Shown: positions 12,801 through 25,739, counted from the stretch's first letter. The stretch: 64,000 nucleotides of DNA from Cryphonectria parasitica EP155 (GCF_011745365.1 NW_024468911.1:3776759-3840758); one strand, 5' to 3'. The notes: generated from the letters alone by a model not told the origin. Numbers and translations: made by a program.

Positions 12801-15800
12801 TCGCCAGCCAAGAGGCTTCGGATCTTTCTCCCATCTGAGACTCTTGGATGCAGCTAGCCACAGACATGAGAAACGTGGTCAACGACCTGGCCCTCGGGGT
12901 TGAGTGTCTGGAGATGAGCCAGTCAAGAGTGGTCTGGGCTCGCAATGGCTGAACACTCGTACGACCAGAGTCGGACCTTGTCACTGATTTCCGAGTTGCC
13001 AGCGACAGCAACGACATCAGATATCAAGCCAGATGTTGAGGGCCACCCATCTGACAAGGCTTCAAATACGACGGAGGTCATCTGTCGCTTGCTTGCCCCC
13101 TTGAACGTTCCATCACATGGGCGCAGTACATCCCGATCCCGTCAATATCGGTTCTGAGATAGGCGAGCTGCCGGTGGTATTTCCTCACACGTGTCCTCGC
13201 TCGCTCGGACGCAGATGCTAGGCGAGGCGTCCCCCTGGAGCGCCAGAGCACTCACCCGTGACAGCCTCACCGGGCCTCTCTTCCCGGCAGCCCCTTCGCG
13301 TCTGTCTGAGTGCGCGTCTCTGGTGACTCTCGCTTGCTCACGAGGCATATTGGCGGGCGCCATGGTAACATCGTCCATGCCGTGCTGAATCCCTCCCTCC
13401 CTGGGCGGGACCAACTGACACGGGATGATGAGCATCTGTGTGTGGCCCCGGAAGAGCACCCTCAGCATCCCCGTGATAACGAGAGGTAACACAACGCCTG
13501 CAGCCGCTCCGAAAGGCTCGGATCCTTGTCTCGCGTCTTGGCCACAGGCGACCTCGAGCCGCAGCACAAATCTGGTGTGTCTCTCGGCCGGAGCACCAGA
13601 GGCACCAACCGTTTCACATAGAGAGCACTTTGAGAATTTTGCCATTTCTTGACCAGATCCTGTTTCTCGATAGTGCCACCCAGAAGGATAGCCCATGTGG
13701 GAAACGCCATACGGCAATCAGCCTGCTTGTTGAGCTCTCGTTCCCCATCGCACAGCACAGGAAAAATGTCCTGCGCTTTGGCTCAGGCCGTGACAGGGGA
13801 CATTGGGCCTTGGCTTCAAGGACCGCAATCGTCTCCTCAGGCCGACGGCTCAGCCCAAACGTCACCGTCCATGCTCTCTCTCAAAACAAGTCCCCCTCTC
13901 CCCTCTCCATCATCCTTCCCTATACATCTACCGAGACTAGGAGCCGCGAGTTGAACATTCAGCTGCCTTTTCCTCTCAGTGAGGGAACGGTGAAGCTACA
14001 TCTCCTTCTCCTTCATCGTCATCAGATCACGTATGTGATTCCCATGCCGTTGCGACTGGGGGCGTTCTCCTGCTGAAACCCAGGGGCATAGGCCACGGAC
14101 CTGAGTCACCTTGCCGAGCGACGGACTGACGGCCACCTCAGGGGACAGACGAGACGGCAGCTTCAAATGAGCTCCCTCCGAAAATTTCTGCACCTTCACT
14201 TGATGGACAGTGGCGTCCAGCAGCAGGTGCCGGGCCACCCGGTTGCTCTGGTCGTCCCCCTCCTTACGACAGACAACCCATTATACGCTGGCACGTGGCT
14301 GGCCACCCGGACGCCTTAGGAATGTGAGCAGTCTCAGGTGCGGCGAGGGAACAAGGCGATGACACAATTCGCACGTTCAAGAGAAGCCAAGATACCGATC
14401 AAGAATCGTCATTCCTTTCGGAGAGGGCAATCGCATTCCTGACGGCGTCGGGGAGCTCAACCGAGAAGCATTCACACCTGACACGCGCGTGGGTCGTCCG
14501 CCCCAGGAGGTCTCATTGTAGATCTGGGCCTAGGCCGGAATGGTCAACATAAAACATAGGATTGCCCAAAAGGGAACGGGTCGCCACGTCTCAGGTGGGC
14601 GAGAGTGCGTTGAGGTGAGGGATGCAGAATTCCAGAATACGAAGTTGCGTCAGAAGGGGAAACCACCACCCTGGCCCTCTGTACGTTGAGGATGAACTCT
14701 GGTCGGGAGCAGCCGGCTCGTGAGGCCATCACCAGGCTTGCAGGGCGCGTTTGTTCGCGGGCGGTAAGGGCGGGCGGAGCACTGCCACGCCGAGAGGACC
14801 CGCCCTTCCCCTTCATCCTAACAGGCCACCTCTTGCGGTGGAGATGGCGTGTGCGCACGATAAGTCGTGTCCTTTTCCCTTCTTTTTTGTCTCCCACCGT
14901 CGGCAGGATACGATCTCGCAAAGAAACACTTGTACGGTTAGGGAAGGTCTCCTTGTCCGATTGGTTGATCTGATTGTGTCGCATGGAGCAGCGAAAGATG
15001 CCTGTGCTCTTTGCTCCGGCGAGAGATCAAACCTCTGTCCGAAACTCGGAAATCTGCCACGCTGACTGACAGTGTGCCAGATTGGTCAATTTTGGTCGAA
15101 TTCTGGCGATCCTGCGGCACGCCATCAGTGAAGACGGTAACTCATCACGAGAGCAGATAATAAATTTTTTTTTTTTTTTAATATGGAAAAAAGAAAGAAA
15201 GAAAGAAAGCGAATGATGACAGCGCTGTGGTAGTAATTGTTGTTGTTGCTATTGTAAACCTGTTGGATTGGCCCGTCGTTTCACACATTATGTTTCCCTA
15301 CTCTCATGTCGGTGCTCGAATTGAAGCGATGAGCCGGCTCGGGCTAAAAGATACGGTGGTTCGTGACATGATACAAGCTATTCCTCTGGCTTGACCGTAG
15401 GCTGTAGCCACGGCCAGGTCTCCGAACCTTTAGTACTGGCCAGGTGCGCATCACGACACCGCAGCCCCAGCACCTAATTGACTTACACTTGACTTGAACA
15501 CATACTATAATACTGGGCTATGTACCTAAGTACTTACATGGCAAACGATGGCAGACAACGGAATGCACGCGGGGCAGGGCACAGGCAAAGTACTTAAAGT
15601 ACGGGGTCAAGACGGCTGGGCTAGTTTAGGTCGGTCGATGGTGAGGCGTTAGTTCCTGGTTTTAGGGTGACACTAATTGCGTTCCTGGACCCCAGCCCGC
15701 GTGCCCATCTTTTGAGACGGTGGTCCTCATGACACAGCAACTGACAGGACAGCGACAAACCACTTTTGCCGCCCCGCCCCCCCTACTCCTTCTCTACATT

Positions 15801-18800
15801 TGTGCTCTCAACATAGACAATTGTATGAGGACAAACTTGACTGCTGAGCAGAGTTCGGGCCGCCAGCAGGGTTCTGATCTAGTAAAACAAAATGACAATG
15901 AGGGCTGTGGGTTTTCTTTCTTTTTGCTTCTCTTTTTCCTATGGGAGTTCGATTGATTGGACCCTTTCGAAGAGGAATCTTTCGGGTGGTGAATCTGGAA
16001 ACAAAATCCGATTTTTTTTCTCCTCTGTCTTTTCGTTTCTTTTTCCTTACTCGAGTCCTTGTCGCCCATGTTTGGTGGTGCATGATCGAAGCGGCGAATT
16101 CGAGTGAGTTTTTTTCTTCTTCTTCTTCTTTCCACCTCCTGGGGTGGGGAGTTGGCAGGAACCTTGCACCCGCGTGAGACGGTGGCATGAGGTTGAATAA
16201 GCTGTACGTAGTAGACTTGTGGACAGGAGATCCCAGTATAGCCTTGAGCCACAAGGCTGCCACCTGTACTCAGTCCCAAAGACATAATGTTCCTGTTCCT
16301 ATGGTTACTATGTAGCTTCTCGAGTCAACCCTTCGAAGGGCCATGCACCGCAAACTACAGCCGGACACTACCATGAGTACTAGTCGATGGTATGATATCG
16401 TCCGAGCGCCCACATCAATGCGCCAACACCACACCGCCCGCCCGCAGAAGATAATAACGCGTTCTTTTGTTGGCAAGACTGTTCATTTCTCACACTTCGT
16501 GATGGAGATAATATTGGATGTTGGTTCTTGGTCTCTCTCAGCACTATGCCAAGCTGGGCGGAAGCTGGACCAGGTCAGTTCCTTTTTGTGGAATGATGAC
16601 GGGTGCTCCGTTCGCCTTGTGGGATCAAGCCTCTCGCGTGCGAACGCTCACCGTCATGTCAGCACACTTTCACCGGGTCTGACTTCCTTTTCTTCTACTA
16701 TAGATTCTATTCTATTGTAACTTTTACGGTGAGAGGACAGGATGGGAAAGGTGGGGATGAGTGAAGGGAGGTTCCTACGTACTGTCAGCATCGAGACCGT
16801 AAGATCACGGCTGTGCGGGCTGAAGGAGTTGAGATGGCCTTGTTCAGCTCACGGGCCATGTGGGCTTGCCGTTATGTGTGTTAGCGAGCGCCCAAGGAAT
16901 GGTATGTGGAGGCTTAACAGGGCACTAACACTCCTCCCTGCTTCTTCTTTTAGCCAGGAAGGAGGCGCTAGGCAGTAGGGCCCCCTGCCCTCGTGGACAC
17001 CATGAAGGTCGATCCCCGTTCCGCTCCCTGCAGGTGCAAGGTAGACAGTACCTCACGGCAGTATGCGAACTGCAGGGTCGCCGGAGGTACCGTACACAGA
17101 CCCCAGCATTGCCCAGATGGGCGTCCGGACCCAGCCACGCATTGGCGGCAATAATTCATTTGAGCCCCCCTGCTTAAGTGCGGAGCCCATGGCACACAAC
17201 GAACCTATCATGTGCAGCCATGCTTAATGGTCCCTGTCTTGTGTGTGTGCACGAGAAAGGGAAAAGCAGAGCGTCAGGGCCCAGGTCCTCTCTTCCTTGG
17301 GGGTTTCCCTGCGTAGTCCCGCCCACACTACGACAGTACGAACTCACACACCCACCACACCAACGCTCGGAGTACCCACCACAAAACCACCTTTGGGTCC
17401 CTCCCTACGCCCGCTTCTAGTTCAAATTTTTTTTTAACCCCCATCCCACGGATTATCGTCCGGTCGCTAGACAAAAAGCAGAGGAGGCAGAGAATTGGGG
17501 GAGAGATGGGGCCTATGCACCCCATGCACGGCAGCATCAGCAACAGCCGTGCGACCCAAGCGAGATCATGGGTCCCGGCTCAGAAGAGAAGGCACCCCTC
17601 GGCCTGGACAGCAAGAAGCTCGGTGGGGTTCTCGTGGCCGGTACCCGTCGGGCCCATAAAATGCTGCCCGGCTGCTGGGTCCAAGAAACGCGGCGCCTGA
17701 CGCAAAGCTGTCAATCAGGTACGATCTGGGAAATAGCCTTTTGAAACGGAGGGCCAGAGTCAAGAAACGGGCAAAGGGGTTTTCGTCCTGTTGGTTCCAG
17801 ACTTTTGGTCCTCTTTGCACACAGCAACTTGTCCGGCATCTTATGATTTGACATTACAAGTAAAAGCCAAACAAGCATTTATGAGAACGACAATGAGGGG
17901 GAATGATCATAATGGTAGCAAGCCACATCAATAGCCCGTTTATTTTTCTTGCAGGTTGAGTACTATGGTACTGTAGCAATCAGGTCGACCTCTTCTCTGC
18001 GTCTCTCCCTAGGGTGCCAAGTGTGAGGTGCCACAGTCAGGAGGCTAATTTTGAGAGCTCAAAAGCTGCATGGCCCCAACTCTAGCCCGCCCGGACCGTT
18101 GACTAGAGCCTAATTAGTATGGCCATAGTTCACCGTCCCTTTGGCTCAGCACGGCAACGCCAGATCAGAGCCTTATTGTCCAGCCCGGCGTTCTTCTTTG
18201 TCCCGCCCGCCCCCATTGTTCAAAGACAGGAACGGCACAGGGCCACCAGAATGGGCCAGGCAGGATTGTCACTCTTGTGACTAACATAGAACGACCACGG
18301 GGCTAACGAACGCTCACTAATAGCTCCATCTGGACCGCCACCCGTCTCGTCATTTTAACGTGGGTGCCAAATATAGAGCTTTCTCTTGCTCACCCTTTGT
18401 GGTGCTGCACTTTTGGCTCTGTCACTTCCACCTTGGTCTCCGCTGCCAGATTTGGAAAAGAGACAGAGAAAGAGAGAGAAGAGTCGGGCCTCCTCTCCAC
18501 TCCAAGACGAGAAAAGAGGAATAGGGTACAAGCTATGATTACGTGCGCACCCCAGCACAGCCGGATCCAGCTGTGCTGCCGCTGTAAGCACCATGGACGG
18601 ACCATCTCTGGGCGGGTCTTTTACGTGCGTGCGTGTCTGCCACGAACACGACAGCTTACCATTCTCGTGGTGGATGGGTGCATTGTAGGTCTGCACTGCC
18701 GCATGCTGCTGCTGCACTGCACTGCAACTCTGCCTACCCACCGTCTCCTCATTTTACTCTCTTTTTGTGCGAGTTTGGGGGGGGGGGGCCAACAGGGCAC

Positions 18801-20400
18801 TCAGCACACATGCGCAGGGCTATCCTTTTTTCTCTTGTCTCTTTCTCTCCTCTCTCTCTATCTTTCTCTCGTTCCCTCCCATGGTCTCCGACTCCTCGAC
18901 GGAAGAAGAAGAAGAACAAGCAGGAGGGGTCTACAAACGTACCTTGGGCCCTCTTCTCTATCAGGAGCTACTGGAGATGTGCACCAGGATTTAGGCATCT
19001 TGGCAGGTACCGGAGGATATAGATTTGTCCCCCTGGCTTCATGCAGTCAGAGACAAGGGTCCCGGCTAACGAGATGGGATCAGCAGTCCACACCGTCGTC
19101 GCTCCTCCTCTCTGGCCCCCCCTTCCCTTCGAAGTGTGTTTCTCCTTCCGTTTCCTGTCAATCCCTCCAATCACTCTTCACCCTGGTCCAGCCCTGGCCC
19201 GGCGTCCTTTCTTTTGTGCCCATGGTTTCCTCGCTCCTTCCCTCAACCCCATCCCGACTTCTCGCCGCTCCTAGGTTCCTGATCCCTACTCCCTGTCCAT
19301 TGTAATTTGTTCGTGTCCCGCCCTGACTTGGCTTCACTACTCGCCTTCTGTCTCCTCTTTACTCTTTTTCTCCCCCTGCCTCCTTGTCTTTCCCTCGGCT
19401 CCTCCCTACCTCCTCGCCTTCCTCTTTTCCCTCCTCCTCCTCCTCCTCCTCCTCCTCCTCCTCCCCCTCCCAACCCGAACGTGAGGTCTTTCACACGACT
19501 GGGCAACGGAACGATAAGTTCTCTTGTACCACCAGCGAAGTCGTCGTCTCTTTTTGGTTCTCTCTTCCTCTCCAACGGCCACTCGAAACGTTCGACTCAC
19601 GACGATCTCAAGGCTAAACGAGAGATATCATCTTGATCTCCCCGTGCGGATCTCCACCGTGCCAAATCTGCAGACGTAGCCCCAGCCTAGCCCGCCCGCC
19701 CAAAAGGCCGAGCCAAATCCAACTAGGCCCCCCTTTTCCGAAATTACACACCCACGGTCCTCCGCCCAATGTAATGTCGGCCCTCGACTGATTCTCGAGA
19801 CCAACACGACCCTCAAACACACCTCGTTTTCTCTCTCTCACCTAAATCACCTCGCCGTCGCTGCGTTGTGATTATCCCATCCCAACCTATTCTGACGGGT
19901 CTCTCGTCAAGTCGCTCATTTTGACACCACCCCATTCAGCGTTGATTTTTCTTTATCTCGACGTTGATATTTCTCAACACATCGTCCCGGTTCATAGAAC
20001 TGTCAGTGCTTCTCACCACCTCCTCTCGGTCTCCCCCCTTTTCGTCCATGCCACGGTGCCCTCGTGGATCCGAAACGACTGGATTCTCTTCCTTGTGAGG
20101 CAGAATGGCCTGTACTGACTCTTCTCTCATGTAGATTACACTCGTTGGCAATATTTGTCAAGTACATTCGTTACTGTCTCATTCCTGACAGTGAGTTTCA
20201 TCGCTGAAGTGGCCGCCCTCAACCCCGTCCGGGCGCTGACGATTGATTTATCGGGAGCAGTCACAGAAACCACGAAAAACAACCAAGAAAAGAAAAAAAA
20301 AAACGACCTTCTTTTCGCTCATCTTTTTGGCTTCTAATTCCAGCAGACAATCATTTCTAAAAGACACTGCCACGGATGAATTGGTCATAGTCACGGGAGG
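9863..20400. other. 10.5 kb gene-poor region between fpr1 and msb2
   Basis: No protein family is recognisable here in any frame. Features seen: C tracts at 10636-10648 and 11330-11341, a G tract at 18777-18788, the decamer TACTATGGTA at 10745-10754 and 17961-17970, a T15 tract followed by an (AAAG)n run at about 15165-15210, and a (CTC)n run at about 19431-19462. The stretch at about 12.3-15.1 kb has many short open frames on both strands with no recognisable content. From about 18.8 to 20.0 kb the plus strand is strongly pyrimidine-rich, as is common upstream of fungal transcription starts, so msb2 probably has a long promoter and leader. The region separates two divergent genes. Confidence 0.55.
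19431..19462. repeat. (CTC)n microsatellite
   Basis: About ten CTC/TCC units in the pyrimidine-rich region upstream of msb2. Confidence 0.8.
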
Positions 20401-23400
20401 ATGCAGACAAAGTCGCTTCTGGTCACTGCGCTGGTGGCCGTTTCGACGTTCGCCAGCGCAGAGCCAGTGGCCAAGCCGAGGATATATTTTCCTCGCGAGG
20501 TGAAAAGGTCATTCCCAAACGTGACTGCCACCACCAGTTTCACGTCTTCGGTTGCCTCTTCGTCTTCCACTGTTGACACCACCACTCTGGACTCCTCGAC
20601 GTTAACCACCCGGTCACTGGCGGATCTCACGAGCAGCCTCGGAGCGACCCTTGGAGTGAGCCTTGGGGGAGGATCTTCACTATCCCAGTCCCTACCCGAT
20701 ACCGATGCCTCCAGTGGGACAATTGCCTCTTTTCCTTCATCAGCGGCTGCGAGCTCCAGCGAACCGGAATCGTCCTTGTCGTCAGCTGCAGCTGCAGCAG
20801 CAAGTAGTAGCTCTACCGTTGTCGACAGCAGCACTTCCTCTTCAGCAGTCAGCTCTTCCACCGATGTTGACAGCACTTCTTCTACTTCGGTAGCCGCTTC
20901 TTCCACCGGTGTCGACAGCAGCACTTCCTCTTCGGCGGCCGCCTCTTCCACGGATGTCGACACCAGCACTTCCTCTTCGGCAGCCACCTCTGCTACCGAT
21001 GTTGACAGCAGCACTTCCTCTGTAGCCACCTCTGCTACCGATGTCGACAGCAGCACTTCGGCAGCCACCTCTTCTACCAGCGTCGAGGCTTCGCAGAGCG
21101 CAACACAGGCTACAACAAGCCAGGCTTCAGCATCGAGCGTCGATTCCGCTACCGCTGCTACTGCAACCACCTCTGGTACGCAGGTGACGGCCGCATCCGC
21201 GTCGTCGACCGCTGACACCACCTCTGCCGCCACTGTGTCATCTTCGGCATCTGTCATCCTTTTCCCGACCACGGCGGTCATCAGCTCGAGCACTGATGCC
21301 ACGACCTCGGCCGCCTCGTCCGCTGCGACGGTCTCCTCCGCGAGCCTGGGCTTGAGCAGTGTTTTGTCTGGTGCTAGCAGCGTTTTAAGCAGTGCAGCAT
21401 CCGATATTTCCAGCGTTCTTGCGCCGACCACGACCACAGACACCGCCATCACCTCGACTCCTGCTACCACCGATCAGACTACGGCTTCTACTAGTGACAC
21501 CGCGATCAGCTCTGGTACGTCGGCTTCGGCAACAGATGTTACGACTCAGTCTTCCACCGCTGCCACGACGGATGATAACACCAGCACTTCTGCCACAGCA
21601 ACCACTACAGGGTCGGTGTCCGTCGCTTCCTCTGCAGCAACAAGCGACTCGTCTGGTGTGGAGTCATCTTCTATTGCTACTGAGACCTCGAGCACAGGTA
21701 TCTCTGCGACCGAGACGGCCACCACTACAAGCTCGGAGGACACTTCAAGCACTGAGGCTTCCTCGGGCTCTGCTGCGACCTCGACTGGCGCACCTACAAG
21801 TGCTTCTGCTTCCGCAACACTGACAGGCAGCGGCTCAGCTTCCGCCGTATCTTCAACAGGTGGCCTGAGCATTGGGCTCTCGATTGGCTCGGGCACGGGC
21901 TCGGCAACAGCAACGAATCCTCTGAGCTCCATCGTTGACAGCGTGACGTCCGGTATTCTGTCCGCAACAGGTGGCACCTCATCAAGCGGTGTTGTATTTT
22001 CTGGCTCGACGGTCGCTACCGGAAGTGTTACTGCGACTGGCACAGCTACCGGCACGGCTACTGGCACGGCTACTGGCACAGCTACCGGCACTGCGACCGG
22101 AACAGCCACTGGAAGCGTTTCTGGTACTGCCACCGGGACTACCACTGGTACTGCGACTGGTACTGCGACTGGTACTGCGACTGGTACTGCGACTGGTACT
22201 GCCACTGGAACTGCTACTGGAACTACCACTGGTACTGCTACTGGTACTGCTACTGGTACTGCTACTGGTACTGCTACTGGTACTGCTACTGGTACTGCTA
22301 CTGGTACTGCTACTGGTACTGCTACTGGTACTGCTACTGGTACTGCTACTGGTACTGCTACTGGTACTGCTACTGGGACTGCTACTGGGACTGCCACTGG
22401 TACTGCCACTGGTACTGCCACTGGTACTGCTACTGGATCTGGATCGGCCAGCGCTTCGAGCACAGGCTTTGTCACTGGGGCTACTACGTCCCTTGGACCC
22501 TCTGGATCCGTTAGCCAGTCGGCCACTGCTACAAGCACTGGTGGCACGATCACATCAAGCACGGGTCCGAGTGGCAGCAATTCGTTGACGAGCTCCGCAA
22601 GCCCAACCGGCACGGACGTCTCGGTGATTAACAGCACTGACACTGCAAGCGCTACCGAGCTCGGAACCTCGACGACGAGCCTGCCTACGACCGTGACGCT
22701 GTCACCCAGTGACACGACGTCTGCGACGGAGACCACTCCCACGTCGACCGTCGTGGCTGTTACCACTACAGCGTCGTCGCAGAGCTTCGGCACAAGCCTG
22801 CTGCCCACCTCCACCATCACCGACTCGTCAGCCTCTTGGCTGCCCACGACAATCATTGTTGCGCCCACCACAAGTTCGGTCACCGGAACCACCGCAACTT
22901 CCACGTCAACCGTCTCGACAACGCTGCCAAAGGCCATTACCCCCAACAGCGCAACTTCACCTATCCCTGACGGGACCGAGGAGATCCAGATTGCTTTCAA
23001 GGAGCCCTTGAACTACGAGTTCGTGGCGACGCACTCCAAGTCCGCGGCTCAGCTGCTCCAGGGCGTGCCTGAGCTGCTGCTCTTCGAGGGCCAGATCACC
23101 AACACGTCTCTTGTCCAGATCCGGAGACTCGAGCCGCTCGACACTCAGGACGCATATGGCTACATCACCACCCTTGCCATCTGCACGTACCCTACCAATC
23201 TGGTCAGCACTCTTGCTCTGGACATCAAGATCCCATCTGCCAGGCTGTACCAAGACACGCAGCATGCTCTCCTGTACAACATCTCGCAGCAGATCAACTC
23301 GGCCATCGGCATCTACCTTGGCGATGGCGTGGGTGACTCGAGCTCTACGGGATCGTCTGATGGATCTGGCAGCACCGGATCGTCCTCGGGCAGCGGCAGC

Positions 23401-23799
23401 GACGGTGGTACCTTTGCCAACACGTCGGCGTCCAGCACGTCTTCCAATCAGAAGGCCAAGACGGTGGGCATTGCCGTCGGAGCCTGCGCACTGGCTGGTG
23501 CCTACGGTGGTGCCATGTTCCTCATTGCCCGTCGGTACAAGAGAAAGAGACTTGCGCGTACCCGGTCCAGCTCCCTCTCGAACCCTTCGATGCGCCAAAC
23601 AGGCAGCCCTGCCCTGATGGGTGGTGCGCTCATGAGTCGGGAATTCTCCAACTACGGAGCCGTCTCTGGCGGCGGCGGCGGCGGCGCAGCAGGCGGGCGT
23701 GACAGCCAGACCAGTGGCAGGAGCAACATGAACAACTCGGGCCGCACAGCCTACATCTCTGCTCCTGTCGCGGCGGAGAACTCGCTTGGATGGAACTGA
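20401..23799 (+). CDS. msb2: Msb2-like signalling mucin (osmosensor/surface sensor)
   Basis: This is a single-exon gene of 1132 residues. Residues 1-20 form a signal peptide ending FASA. Residues about 40-850 are almost entirely Ser, Thr and Ala, a mucin domain expected to be heavily O-mannosylated. About thirty TGTA repeats fall at residues 545-680. Residues about 855-980 form a conserved non-repetitive extracellular domain starting IPDGTEEIQIAFKEPLNYEF and including GYITTLAICTYP, which matches the membrane-proximal domain of Msb2. One transmembrane segment lies at about 1021-1043 (TVGIAVGACALAGAYGGAMF) followed by a basic RRYKRKR stop-transfer sequence, and an 89-residue cytoplasmic tail ends AENSLGWN. 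Msb2 acts with Sho1 upstream of Cdc42, Ste20 and the filamentous-growth/pathogenicity MAP kinase pathway. The first ATG is used and no better start is visible. Long antisense open frames are an effect of the repetitive codons. Confidence 0.88.
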   Translation: MQTKSLLVTALVAVSTFASAEPVAKPRIYFPREVKRSFPNVTATTSFTSSVASSSSTVDTTTLDSSTLTTRSLADLTSSLGATLGVSLGGGSSLSQSLPDTDASSGTIASFPSSAAASSSEPESSLSSAAAAAASSSSTVVDSSTSSSAVSSSTDVDSTSSTSVAASSTGVDSSTSSSAAASSTDVDTSTSSSAATSATDVDSSTSSVATSATDVDSSTSAATSSTSVEASQSATQATTSQASASSVDSATAATATTSGTQVTAASASSTADTTSAATVSSSASVILFPTTAVISSSTDATTSAASSAATVSSASLGLSSVLSGASSVLSSAASDISSVLAPTTTTDTAITSTPATTDQTTASTSDTAISSGTSASATDVTTQSSTAATTDDNTSTSATATTTGSVSVASSAATSDSSGVESSSIATETSSTGISATETATTTSSEDTSSTEASSGSAATSTGAPTSASASATLTGSGSASAVSSTGGLSIGLSIGSGTGSATATNPLSSIVDSVTSGILSATGGTSSSGVVFSGSTVATGSVTATGTATGTATGTATGTATGTATGTATGSVSGTATGTTTGTATGTATGTATGTATGTATGTATGTTTGTATGTATGTATGTATGTATGTATGTATGTATGTATGTATGTATGTATGTATGTATGTATGTATGTATGSGSASASSTGFVTGATTSLGPSGSVSQSATATSTGGTITSSTGPSGSNSLTSSASPTGTDVSVINSTDTASATELGTSTTSLPTTVTLSPSDTTSATETTPTSTVVAVTTTASSQSFGTSLLPTSTITDSSASWLPTTIIVAPTTSSVTGTTATSTSTVSTTLPKAITPNSATSPIPDGTEEIQIAFKEPLNYEFVATHSKSAAQLLQGVPELLLFEGQITNTSLVQIRRLEPLDTQDAYGYITTLAICTYPTNLVSTLALDIKIPSARLYQDTQHALLYNISQQINSAIGIYLGDGVGDSSSTGSSDGSGSTGSSSGSGSDGGTFANTSASSTSSNQKAKTVGIAVGACALAGAYGGAMFLIARRYKRKRLARTRSSSLSNPSMRQTGSPALMGGALMSREFSNYGAVSGGGGGGAAGGRDSQTSGRSNMNNSGRTAYISAPVAAENSLGWN
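22033..22434 (+). repeat. 12-bp coding minisatellite (Thr-Gly-Thr-Ala) in msb2
   Basis: About thirty tandem 12-bp units code for TGTA. At 22215-22375 the units are nearly identical (ACTGGTACTGCT), while the 5' units differ at third positions (ACG, ACA, GCG, GGC). The homogeneous core suggests recent expansion by slippage or unequal crossing-over; the edges are older. The repeat stays in frame because its unit is a multiple of three. Confidence 0.95.
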
Positions 23800-25395
23800 T
23801 CCGGAGAGAGCGAGGACGGACAGGACATCAACGCATACTGTTTATTGCATCACATGCACATGACGGCATTTTCATTTTTGTTACTCGTTCACACTTTACG
23901 ATACCCTTCTGATCCGCTTCAGCGCACAGCATGTTACCGGTGTGGACCCATCGAGTCACGAAACAAAGACCTTGGGCGCGCGCGCCGTGGGACTCGGTTA
24001 TCATGTGGTGTTACATATTGTTTTAACCTTCGTCTCGATGGGTTAGTCAACCACATCTAGCTTTTATTTTGATATAGCCGACAGCTGCCTTTAGAGGACC
24101 AGTCCCCATATTATTTTGGTGGCGAATTTGGTTCTGGCAGCCGGAGGGAAATTGCTTTTTAATATCCTATTTTTTAAACAGGCGATGACGAGGTTGGGAT
24201 GACAGTTGGCCGCGCGTGGGGAGGCAACAAGAAAACACAAAAGGGGACGAGGAGTTCAAACAATTAGTGTACAGTTAGAGGCTATCATGAGCAAACTGTC
24301 ACGAAAGTTCTGTACATTCAAACCAGGGGAAAGGAAAGGGAGGAACAGTGATAGATACCCAATGAGGGGGTGTCTTTGGGGGACAGCCAGTTTTGGGTTG
24401 GTGGTTGGTTGCATTTGATTTTCAACATCAAATGGCATTGCGGACAAACGCCTCGATCATGAGGGCCTTTACTTCCATTGCCCTGTACCATTTTCTTGAC
24501 TCATATAAGAAACAAAAAAGACAATCTAGACGATACCGTCGCGGTCGACAGACCTGATTCTTTTTCAAAACTTGCAGCCTTCTCTTGCTCTCGCTCTATT
24601 GATGGTTTCTGTTGGTCTCCAAGTGAAAGGCACCTGATGTAGCACACACCACTTTGTAAAATTGATTTGAAGAGTAACGCCCACCAGACAAATGGGCTGT
24701 GTATCAAGTCGCAACGATGCTACTAGTTACGTTTACTATTGATGGCCCCGATTAATTTAAACGGCCAGGTGGCGGGGGAAGAAATGAAGGGCGTTCACTG
24801 TGGTAAAACTATTTATTTATGACACTTGCATAAATAATAGAGACGCATCTTGACGCCACTTGATTTATCCTTACCCCCTTTAGTCATATCAGCCGCAGGC
24901 GTGAGTGTGAGTGAGAGTGAGAGAGACAATAAGAAAAGCGGTCGGTCAATCGGTCTCGCTTGATGGGGAAGACGGGTGGTGGATGAATGGATGAGTGGGT
25001 GGGTGGGACAGAAGAGGGGGGGGGGGGCCTTGTACGATTCCACCACTGCCCCCTGCATACAATATTACCATAGTACTTACAACAACAACCACAACAACGA
25101 CAATAACAAGCCTCACCACCACCACCTGGCCAGTCTAATCATGGCATGTCCCGATTCGGGATATTCCATCTAGATTTCTTGCCTTCTCATTCTTCTATTC
25201 CTACGCTCGTTAGAGGCAACCTATTTCGTTTGTCCTCTCTGGAGTTTGGTTTTCTAGTGTTCATTCCCCCGGCCCAAGTCGAGACGGCACAGGGCAGGAG
25301 GTTGTCCTCGCCTCCTGAATCCCCCCGTCCCCCAACCCCCGCTCTTTCTTATTCTTCTTCTTCTTCTCCTTCAATCCTTTGATTTGAGGAGGAAA
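23800..25395. other. Intergenic: msb2 3' region and MFS transporter promoter
   Basis: This 1.6 kb region lies between two plus-strand genes. It has a G tract at 25016-25027 and one copy of the repeated decamer on the minus strand at 25066-25075, about 320 bp before the MFS start. No gene is seen. Confidence 0.6.
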
Positions 25396-25707
25396 ATGGT
25401 CCAAGAGGAGAGAAAAAGAGAGATGGTCGAGGCAGAGAGCAGTCGGCTAGCGGCCATCAGGGACCTCGCAGCCAGCCGCGAGGAGGACTCGACGTCGCCA
25501 GGGACCATTCATCTCACGCCAGACAGCAGCAACGAGGAGGACGGTGGAGGTGAGGATGAGGATGAGGATGGAGATGATCACGTCCTGGTCGACCCACTCC
25601 TGAGGGATGGGCAGAGTGAGGTGTACGAACTGCGCGAGGGTGTTGGTCGTGGAGGGCGAGGCATGGGGAATAATTACCGCTCTCATCATCATCGCCACCA
25701 TCGCTAC

Positions 25708-25739
<32 letters not shown>

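Noticed and set aside
20391..23000. Long antisense open frames (359 and 484 codons) opposite msb2
   Set aside because: They result from the Ser/Thr/Ala-rich codons and the TGTA repeat, which read as Val/Pro/Ala repeats on the other strand. No protein family or splice structure supports them.
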